Shown here piece after piece: positions 45,861 to 52,672 of a DNA stretch of 64,000 bases. Source of the stretch: Chelatococcus albus. Its GTDB lineage: Bacteria > Pseudomonadota > Alphaproteobacteria > Rhizobiales > Beijerinckiaceae. The notes beneath the pieces are model-generated. The model was given only the letters and a program-made list of their open reading frames with translations. It made no database searches and was not told where the DNA came from. The first letter of the stretch is position 1. Each line of letters begins with the position of its first letter. The position numbers and the translations under genes were made by a program. The stretch is taken from NCBI RefSeq assembly GCF_030067675.1, contig NZ_JASJEV010000010.1:1-64000 (forward strand), written 5' to 3'.

Positions 45861-47558
45861 ATGATTGAGGCCAAGATGAACGAGGCCGCGCCCCGCACCG
45901 GCGGACAGATCCTCGTCGACCAGCTCCTCGCCCACGGCGTCACCCACGCCTTCTGCGTGCCGGGCGAGAGCTATCTCGCCGTGCTCGACGCGCTCCATGA
46001 TGCTTCAATCGACGTCACCGTCTGCCGGCAGGAGGGCGGCGCCGCCATGATGGCGGAGGCACACGGCAAGCTCACGGGCCGGCCCGGCATTTGCTTCGTC
46101 ACGCGCGGGCCCGGCGCCACCAACGCCTCGCCCGGCGTGCACATCGCCCGGCAGGATTCGACGCCGATGATCCTCTTCGTCGGCCAGATCGAGCGCAGCA
46201 TGCGCGAGCGCGAAGCCTTCCAGGAGCTCGACTATCGAGCCGTCTTCGGCCCGATGGCGAAATGGGCGACGGAAATCGACGAGGCGGCGCGCATGCCCGA
46301 GATCATCTCGCGCGCCTTCCACGTGGCGACATCCGGCCGCCCGGGCCCCGTGGTCATCGCCCTGCCCGAGGACATGCTGACGGAGGTGGCGACCGTCGCC
46401 GATGCGCCGGCCTACGAGCCCGTGGAGACGCATCCCTCCCTCGGCCAGATGGCCGAGCTGCAGAAGCTTCTCTGGGCGGCGAAGCGACCGGTCGCGATCC
46501 TCGGTGGCAGCCGCTGGAGCGAGCAGGCGGTGCAGCGCTTCGTGCGCTTCGCCGAGCGCTTCGACTTGGCCTGCGCCGTCTCCTTCCGCCGCCAGATGCT
46601 CTTCCCCGCCGATCATCCGAACTTCATCGGCGATCTCGGCATCGGCCCCAATCCCAAGCTCCTCGCCCGCATCAAGGAGGCGGACGTGGTGCTCGTCGTC
46701 GGCGGCCGCCTGTCGGAGATGCCGAGCCAGAGCTACACGCTCTTCGACATCCCGACCCCGCGCCAGACGCTGGTGCACGTGCATCCGGACACGGGCGAGC
46801 TCGGTCGCGTCTATCGTCCGCATCTTGCGATCAACGCCTCGGCCACGGCCTTCACGGCAGCGCTCGAGGGGCTGCAGCCACCGCAGGTCATCCCCTGGCG
46901 AGAGGACACCAAGGCCGCTCGCACCGCCTATCTCGCCTGGAGCGACCCGACGCCGATCAGGACGCCCGGCGCCCTGCAGATGGGCGAGGTCATGGCCTAT
47001 CTGGAGAAGGTGCTGCCCGCCGATGCGGTGATGTGCAACGGCGCCGGCAACTATGCCACCTGGCTGCACCGCTTCCATCGCTTCCGTCGCTTCGGCACGC
47101 AGCTTGCGCCGACCTCGGGCTCGATGGGCTACGGCGTGCCGGCGGCGGTCGGGGCGAAGAAGCTCTTCCCCGGGCGCGCCGTCGTCGCCTTCGCCGGCGA
47201 CGGCTGCTTCCTGATGAACGGGCAGGAATTCGCCACCGCCGTGCAGTACGATCTTCCGATCATCGTGCTCGTCATCGACAACGGCATCTACGGCACGATC
47301 CGCATGCACCAGGAGCGCGAATATCCCGGCCGCATCTCGGCGACGACGCTGAAGAACCCCGATTTCGCCGCCTACGCGCGTGCCTTCGGCGGCCATGGCG
47401 AGCGGGTGGAAAAGACGGAGGACTTCGCTCCCGCCTTCGAGCGGGCGCTCGCCAGCGGCAAGCCCGCCATCCTGCACTGCCTCATCGATCCCGAGGCCAT
47501 CAGCCCGGCGACGACGCTCTCGGCCATCCGCGAGAAGGCACTGGCGGCGAAGGCGTGA
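45861..47558 (+). CDS. Thiamine-diphosphate-dependent enzyme, substrate unknown
   Basis: A 565-residue ThDP enzyme of the acetolactate synthase/2-oxoacid decarboxylase superfamily. The N-terminal PYR domain has catalytic glutamate E58 in CRQEGGAAMMAEA, with FVTRGPGATNASPGVHIA. The ThDP-binding motif is GDGCFLMNGQEFATAVQYDL followed by IDNGIYGTI. The middle domain lacks clear FAD-binding hallmarks. The start ATG 45861 is 52 bp after the CoA-transferase stop, so it may belong to the amaB-gcdH unit. Its role there is not obvious; a carboligase or decarboxylase on a related 2-oxoacid is possible. Confidence 0.88.
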   Translation: MIEAKMNEAAPRTGGQILVDQLLAHGVTHAFCVPGESYLAVLDALHDASIDVTVCRQEGGAAMMAEAHGKLTGRPGICFVTRGPGATNASPGVHIARQDSTPMILFVGQIERSMREREAFQELDYRAVFGPMAKWATEIDEAARMPEIISRAFHVATSGRPGPVVIALPEDMLTEVATVADAPAYEPVETHPSLGQMAELQKLLWAAKRPVAILGGSRWSEQAVQRFVRFAERFDLACAVSFRRQMLFPADHPNFIGDLGIGPNPKLLARIKEADVVLVVGGRLSEMPSQSYTLFDIPTPRQTLVHVHPDTGELGRVYRPHLAINASATAFTAALEGLQPPQVIPWREDTKAARTAYLAWSDPTPIRTPGALQMGEVMAYLEKVLPADAVMCNGAGNYATWLHRFHRFRRFGTQLAPTSGSMGYGVPAAVGAKKLFPGRAVVAFAGDGCFLMNGQEFATAVQYDLPIIVLVIDNGIYGTIRMHQEREYPGRISATTLKNPDFAAYARAFGGHGERVEKTEDFAPAFERALASGKPAILHCLIDPEAISPATTLSAIREKALAAKA

Positions 47559-47586
47559 CGCGGGACGGGGGGCCGGCGGTCCGCGG

Positions 47587-49539
47587 TCACGGCCGGCGGA
47601 AGGTCCTCACCTCCGACTGGCTGCCGTCGAAATAGGTGAGCTGCACCGAGACCGTCTGTACCGAGGCGGGAATGGTGCGGTAGGGCGCGACGTCGGCGGG
47701 GACGGCGTGAGGGTTCGTCTCGTCGCAGGGCGGCAGGGGCACGAGCGTGTCGAGCGCCCCGCCGTCGAAGCCGATGACCACGCGGTCGATGGCGCAGCGA
47801 TAGCTGACGAGATGGGTGAAGTAGAGGAGCGTGTCGCGGTCGGCGCGGAAGGCGACCCACGCGCCGGGCATGCGCTCCAGGATGTCACGCTGGCTCATGA
47901 GGAGCGCCGCGCGCGGGTCGAAGGCGATCTCGAAGGGGCCGGCCGCGCGTCCCTTCGTGTCCTCGTAGCGGACGAAGAGGCGCGTCTGCCCCTGGTCGGC
48001 CGGCAGCTCGAAGCTCGGCATGGGCACCGGCCGGCCGGTGCGCGGATCGAGAGCCGGCGTCGTGCCAGTGGACTTGAAGGCCCCCGCCTCGCCGATGCGA
48101 TAGGCGATGGCGGTCGCGGCCTCCGGCAGCGACAGGGTGACGACCCAGCCGGTGTTCGAACGCATGAAGCCGGCCGTAGGCTCCAGCGTCGCGTTGCGGA
48201 AGTAGGCGGCGAGCGCCGCCTGGCGCCTGCGGGCGCGATCGAGCCACTGGGCGAGCACCGACTGGTCGAGGAAATAGGGCACGAGCCGCCCCTCCCGCTC
48301 GGCCTGCAGGAAGGCCGAGAGCGCCTCGTATTCGCTGCGCCGGTCGGCAAGCGTCTGGCTGCCGAGCCGGTCCTCCGAATATTCCTCCGACAGGAGATAT
48401 TGCGCCGGCGCATAATCGGGATGGGCGGCGGCGAAGGCCTCCACCTTGGCGCGCCGCTCCGCATCATCGAACTGGAGGGCGTGGACGATTTCCACGATAC
48501 GCGCCGGAGCGGAGCGCATCAGCTCGGAATAGACCTCGCGCGCGCCGGCGCGGCCGTCCTGCACACGCAGAAGGGCGGAGAGGCGCAGGTGCGGGTCGAC
48601 GAACTCCTGCCCCAGCCGCGCCAGTGCCAGATAGGCGCGGCGGGCGGCGAGCGCATCGCCGCGCGCCTCGTAGAGGCGGGCGTTGTGATAGAGCTCGGGC
48701 GCGGTCTTCGCCTCCGCCACGATGCCGCCCTGGCGGGACAAGGCCGCGAAAGCCTCGGCCGGCGTCGCGGGGGCGGGTTGCAGGGGCGCGGTTCCCGCGT
48801 CGGCCGCCTGCTCGGCGGCCGAGGGCGATGGGGCTGGCTTCTCCGGCACCGGGCGCAACCACAGGACCCCGGCGACGCCTGCCGCCAGCACGGCGGCGCC
48901 CGCCGTGATCGCGGCCCCGCGCCAGCGGCGCGGCGCCGCGGCGGCCCGCGTCCCGTCCTTGCCAGCCGCGGCGCGCGGCCAGGCGACGACGAAGGCGTGC
49001 ACCGGCTGCGGGATGTTCTTCACCTCGCGCTCGCCGATGTCGCGGAAGGGCACGGAGATCTTGTTGGCCACCGCCTCGTGCACCGAGCGAGACACGCAGA
49101 TGCCACCGGGCTCGGCGAGGCCCTCGAGCCGCGCAGCGATGTTGACGCCGTCGCCCAGGAGGTCGCCGTTGCGCTCCACCACGTCGCCGATGGTGATGCC
49201 GATGCGGAAGGTGAGCCGTCGGTTGGGCGGGTAGGCGAGGTTGCGCGTGCGCAGCGATTCCTGGATGTCGATGGCGCAGCGCGTCGCCTCCACCGCGCTC
49301 TCGAACTCGCACATCACCGAGTCGCCGGCGGTATTGAAGATGCGTCCACCGGCCTTGCGCACGAAGTCGTCGAAGACCTCGCGGTAGGCCGCGAGGCGGC
49401 GCAGCGTCTCCTCCTCGTCCTCGGCGACGAGGCGCGAATAGCCCGCGACGTCGGCGGCGAGGATGGCGGCGATCTTGCGCTTCAGGCGCATGGGTTCCTG
49501 CACGGCGACGCTCTCGCGATGTTGCGGCCTGTCGATCAT
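47587..49539 (-). CDS. Membrane-anchored class III cyclase with unfamiliar C-terminal region
   Basis: A 650-residue protein. The cyclase domain (about 20-185) is N-terminal, with metal ligands D30 and D73 and transition-state residues N133 and R137. At the adenine-recognition position an asparagine stands (FNTAGD) where the other cyclase here has lysine, as in many proteobacterial homologues. One transmembrane helix spans about 208-228. The exterior half (about 230-650) has TPR-like helices (APELYHNARLYEARGDALAARRAYLALARL) and then a beta-rich domain with two late cysteines. It is convergent with the ThDP gene. Which signal it senses is unknown. Confidence 0.88.
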   Translation of the reverse strand: MIDRPQHRESVAVQEPMRLKRKIAAILAADVAGYSRLVAEDEEETLRRLAAYREVFDDFVRKAGGRIFNTAGDSVMCEFESAVEATRCAIDIQESLRTRNLAYPPNRRLTFRIGITIGDVVERNGDLLGDGVNIAARLEGLAEPGGICVSRSVHEAVANKISVPFRDIGEREVKNIPQPVHAFVVAWPRAAAGKDGTRAAAAPRRWRGAAITAGAAVLAAGVAGVLWLRPVPEKPAPSPSAAEQAADAGTAPLQPAPATPAEAFAALSRQGGIVAEAKTAPELYHNARLYEARGDALAARRAYLALARLGQEFVDPHLRLSALLRVQDGRAGAREVYSELMRSAPARIVEIVHALQFDDAERRAKVEAFAAAHPDYAPAQYLLSEEYSEDRLGSQTLADRRSEYEALSAFLQAEREGRLVPYFLDQSVLAQWLDRARRRQAALAAYFRNATLEPTAGFMRSNTGWVVTLSLPEAATAIAYRIGEAGAFKSTGTTPALDPRTGRPVPMPSFELPADQGQTRLFVRYEDTKGRAAGPFEIAFDPRAALLMSQRDILERMPGAWVAFRADRDTLLYFTHLVSYRCAIDRVVIGFDGGALDTLVPLPPCDETNPHAVPADVAPYRTIPASVQTVSVQLTYFDGSQSEVRTFRRP

Positions 49540-49639
49540 CGCATGTCGATCGTTATCGGCGACCTCAGGACCTTATGGGAAGACGGTCGCGCCGCGTCCG
49601 TGACGTTGCGCACCGCGCGCCGGCTCGATGCCGTGCGAT

Positions 49640-50236
49640 TCAGGCGGCTTCGTGTTCGCACGGCTCCTGCGGCGGTTCGTGTTCCTGGCATATGCTCAGC
49701 GAGTCGCGCTCGCTCAAGGGCACGAGCAGCAGGCCGCAGAAATGTGGCGCGCCTTCGGGCGCCTCGGGACGGAAGAACCGGCAGGTGCGGCAGACACCGA
49801 AGGGGCGCCCGCCGTTACGGGCGATGGTGGCGGCGAGCAGCATGCCGAGGCCCGTGGCGGTACCCGCGAGCATCGGCCCGGCGAGGGTTGCGGCAGCCTC
49901 CGCCAGCAGGCCGAGCGGATCGTCAGCGAGGAGGCGCTCGCCGGTTTCGGTGAGGAAGAGGCGCACGCTGCGCCCCGACGCGGGGTCCGGCTCCTTGCGC
50001 ACAAGCCCCTTGCGCTCAAGGGCAATGAGCGTCTGCGACACGGTGCCCTTCGTCGCCGCGAGGTAGCGGGTCAGCGCCCCGGGCGTGTTGGAGAAGCGGT
50101 TGCAGCGGGCGAGATAGCGCAGCGCCTCCCATTGTGCGGGATTGAGGGCGGACTCGTGTTCGCGGGCGCGCACGAGCCGGGCGAGCCGCTCGACGGTCTC
50201 GGCGAGATGGCGGGCATGGTCCGGAGGGCTGCTCAC
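49640..50236 (-). CDS. MarR-family regulator with C-terminal cysteine motif
   Basis: A 198-residue regulator. The winged helix covers about 10-110 (NPAQWEALRYLARCNRFSN and TPGALTRYLAATKGTVSQTLIALERKGLV). A C-terminal extension carries C149-x2-C152 (VCRTCRFF), C167 (HFCGLL) and C183 in SICQEHEP, an arrangement suited to a metal or iron-sulfur cluster or disulfide switch. The operator is likely the 15-bp palindrome in front of the divergent operon. It could respond to redox stress or metal; the redoxin gene in that operon supports redox. Confidence 0.88.
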   Translation of the reverse strand: MSSPPDHARHLAETVERLARLVRAREHESALNPAQWEALRYLARCNRFSNTPGALTRYLAATKGTVSQTLIALERKGLVRKEPDPASGRSVRLFLTETGERLLADDPLGLLAEAAATLAGPMLAGTATGLGMLLAATIARNGGRPFGVCRTCRFFRPEAPEGAPHFCGLLLVPLSERDSLSICQEHEPPQEPCEHEAA

Positions 50237-50427
50237 CGTGGTCTGATCCGCGCTGCGTCGCGACGTGGGGGCTGCTCATCGGCTGCCGCGGGTTGAACCC
50301 CTCGAACGGTCAAGGGATTCGGCCAGCGTGATCAAAGCGCCGTGATCGGGCCCTGTCCAATGTTGGATCGCGTCGGCCGGGCCGCGGGAGCCCCCTGTTG
50401 CCAGAACGCGATCCTTTGGCCCATAAT

Positions 50428-50442
50428 GTATCGACTCGATAC
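50428..50442. promoter_or_regulatory. Perfect 15-bp palindrome, MarR operator candidate
   Basis: GTATCGA-C-TCGATAC is perfectly symmetric. It lies in an AT-rich patch ending 20 bp before the ATG of the secreted-protein gene and 190 bp from the MarR start. Its size and symmetry fit a MarR dimer site. Binding would block the ribosome-binding region or promoter of the operon. Confidence 0.65.
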
Positions 50443-50462
50443 TATTTGCGAGACAAATCGCC

Positions 50463-51191
50463 ATGTGCCTTCGCTCCCTGCTTCCAGTGGCACTCGCCCT
50501 GTCGCTTCCCCACGGACCCGCTGCCGCCCACGAGGTCACGGCGAAGGCAGACGCCAAGGCGCCCCCCAGCCTTGACATCCTGCGCGCCCAGGCGACGACG
50601 GACGGCCGCCTCGCCACCTTCCTGATGGAGGTCGCCGGGGAGGCGGGCAGGGCCGTCCCCGCCAGGACCGGCAAGCTTCCCGGCGCCAAGGTTGCAGCCT
50701 ATGTCTGGCCGACGAAGCTTGACCCCTCGGCCGCCGGCTTCGCGAAGGACGCGGGGCTTCTGGCCCTGGCCGTGACCGCCCATCCCGACTTCGACGACAC
50801 GCCCCTCTACGACGAGAACGGCGACGGCGATCCGGCCAATGACGGCGCTGGGTGGCACGCGCACTGGGTGGTGCTCGGCGAGGACAAGGCCTGCGCGGGT
50901 GGGCTGAAGGTCAAGGACGTGAGCCCCGGCGAGGCGGTGCTGCCGCCCACCGCGCCGGGCCTGCCGCTGCTCCTCGACAGTCCCGGCATGAGCCCGCTCC
51001 TCAAGGGGCGGACGGTGACGCTCACCGTGCCGCTCAAGGGAGCGGAGGGCCAGGCCTTCGATGCCGTGACGGCGGAACTCGCCGTCAACGGCGAGGGCAA
51101 GGCGCCGCTCCTCTGCGTCACCGGCGTCGCCAAGGTCGCCTCGGGCGATCTCTCCTTCCCCGGCCGGATCACGCGGAGCGAAGGGAAGTGA
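50463..51191 (+). CDS. Secreted protein of unknown function
   Basis: A 242-residue exported protein. The signal peptide ends near A22 (PAAA/HEVT). The middle contains YDENGDGDPANDGAGWHAHWVVL, with an acidic, Ca-binding-like run (DENGDGDPANDG) and a WHAHW motif that may bind metal. Two cysteines (in DKACAGG and LLCVTG) might form a disulfide. It begins a unit with a redoxin (55-bp gap) and an amidotransferase. It resembles no family with a known role, in my recall. Start ATG 50463 lies just after the palindrome. Confidence 0.8.
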   Translation: MCLRSLLPVALALSLPHGPAAAHEVTAKADAKAPPSLDILRAQATTDGRLATFLMEVAGEAGRAVPARTGKLPGAKVAAYVWPTKLDPSAAGFAKDAGLLALAVTAHPDFDDTPLYDENGDGDPANDGAGWHAHWVVLGEDKACAGGLKVKDVSPGEAVLPPTAPGLPLLLDSPGMSPLLKGRTVTLTVPLKGAEGQAFDAVTAELAVNGEGKAPLLCVTGVAKVASGDLSFPGRITRSEGK

Positions 51192-51246
51192 CGATCAAGC
51201 GCGATCCCGAGGCGCGCACGCGCGCCTTCTCATCACAGGAGCAGCC

Positions 51247-51783
51247 ATGAGCGGGACTGCGGGCCTCGCGCCCGAATTCGATGTGAGCGAGTGGATCGGC
51301 GGACCGCCCGACCTCTCGCTCGCCGAGCTGCGCGGCAAGGTCGTCGTGGCCTATGCCTTCCAGATGCTCTGCCCGGGCTGCGTGGCCGAGGCCCTGCCGC
51401 AGGCGCGGCGCCTCGCCGCCGTCTTCCCGCGGGAGATGGTCGCCGTCCTCGGCCTGCACACCGTGTTCGAGCACCACGAAGCCATGATGCCACTTGCGCT
51501 GCGGGCCTTTATACAGGAATACCGCATCGACTTTCCGGTCGGCGTCGACCGGGCGAACGGAAGGGAGTTGCCGAGAACCATGGCGCGCTACCGGATGCAG
51601 GGCACACCGACCATTCTGATGATCGACCGCGCGGGACGGCTGCGCCGCCAACACTTCGGCCATGTCGACGACATCGCGCTCGGCGCCGAGGTGATGGCTC
51701 TCGTGGCCGAGGCCGCGTCGCCCCAGGCCGCCGCGGGCGCGCCCGCCGGCCGGGGGTGCACGGACGGGGAGTGCGCGGCATGA
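51247..51783 (+). CDS. Thioredoxin-fold redoxin (AhpC/TlpA-like)
   Basis: A 178-residue protein with a thioredoxin-type fold. The active-site pair C42-P-G-C45 is in FQMLCPGCVAEALPQ. The cis-proline segment is QGTPTILMIDRAG. It lacks a signal peptide, so it probably acts in the cytoplasm. The C-terminus has two more cysteines (GRGCTDGECAA). It is downstream of the secreted-protein gene and upstream of an amidotransferase, whose start overlaps this stop by 4 bp. A thiol-disulfide or peroxidase role is inferred. Confidence 0.9.
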   Translation: MSGTAGLAPEFDVSEWIGGPPDLSLAELRGKVVVAYAFQMLCPGCVAEALPQARRLAAVFPREMVAVLGLHTVFEHHEAMMPLALRAFIQEYRIDFPVGVDRANGRELPRTMARYRMQGTPTILMIDRAGRLRRQHFGHVDDIALGAEVMALVAEAASPQAAAGAPAGRGCTDGECAA

Positions 51784-52526
51784 TCCGGCAGATCGTCGCC
51801 CTGCGCCACGTCGCCTTCGAGGATCTCGGCACATTCGCCGATGTCGCCGCCGCGCGTGGCATTGCGATCGTCTATCGCGAAGCGGGCATCGACGCCCTGC
51901 CGCGCACGCTCGCCGAGGATACGGCCCTCGCCGTGCTTGGCGGACCGATCGGCGCCTACGAGGAGGACCGCTATCCCTTCCTCCTCGACGAGCTCAGGCT
52001 GATCGATGCCGCGCTCGCCGCCGGCCGGCCGGTGCTCGGCATCTGCCTCGGCGCCCAGCTCCTCGCCCGGGCGCTCGGCGCGCGCGTCTATCCCGGCAAG
52101 GCGAAGGAGATCGGCTTTGCGCCGGTCACCCTGACGCCGGCCGGCGAGAAGTCCTGCCTCGGGCAACTCGCGGCGAGCGGCAACGTCGTCCTGCATTGGC
52201 ACGGCGACACCTTCGACCTGCCGGCGGGCACCGAGCGCCTCGCCGAGACGCCGATCACGCCGAACCAGGCGTTTTCGCGCGGGCCCGGCGTGCTCGGGCT
52301 GCAGTTCCATCCCGAGCTGCGCGCCGCCGAACTCGAGCGCTGGCTGATCGGCCACACGGCGGAGCTCTCGGCGGTGGGCATCGATCCGCGCGACCTGCGC
52401 CGCGATGCCGCCCTGCACGGCGCCCGTCTGGAGGCAGCCGCCCGCGCCATGATGGCCGCCTGGTTCGACGGCCTCGGCATCCCCGAGCGCGCGGCGACAC
52501 CTGCGAGTGCGGCCGCGCGTGCGTAG
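51780..52526 (+). CDS. Class I glutamine amidotransferase-like protein
   Basis: A 248-residue protein with the GATase1 triad: C89 in LGICLGAQLL, H177 and E179 in LQFHPEL. The oxyanion segment is VLGGPIGAYEEDRYPFL. Standalone members include GuaA-like proteins and gamma-glutamyl hydrolases; the acceptor is unknown. It has no fused synthetase domain. The start overlaps the redoxin stop (ATGA), so the two proteins are translationally coupled and probably act together. Confidence 0.92.
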   Translation: MIRQIVALRHVAFEDLGTFADVAAARGIAIVYREAGIDALPRTLAEDTALAVLGGPIGAYEEDRYPFLLDELRLIDAALAAGRPVLGICLGAQLLARALGARVYPGKAKEIGFAPVTLTPAGEKSCLGQLAASGNVVLHWHGDTFDLPAGTERLAETPITPNQAFSRGPGVLGLQFHPELRAAELERWLIGHTAELSAVGIDPRDLRRDAALHGARLEAAARAMMAAWFDGLGIPERAATPASAAARA

Positions 52527-52672
52527 AGCGACGTCCACCCCTCTGTCGACCCCGCCCGTCGCTCGGGGATGCCCCCGGGAGCGGCGGGTTCAAGGGCAGG
52601 GCAGAGGATCGCTCCCGAACGGTCCGCGCGCGTGGCCGCCGGACTTTCGCGGGCGTCCGCCACGTCGCATGC

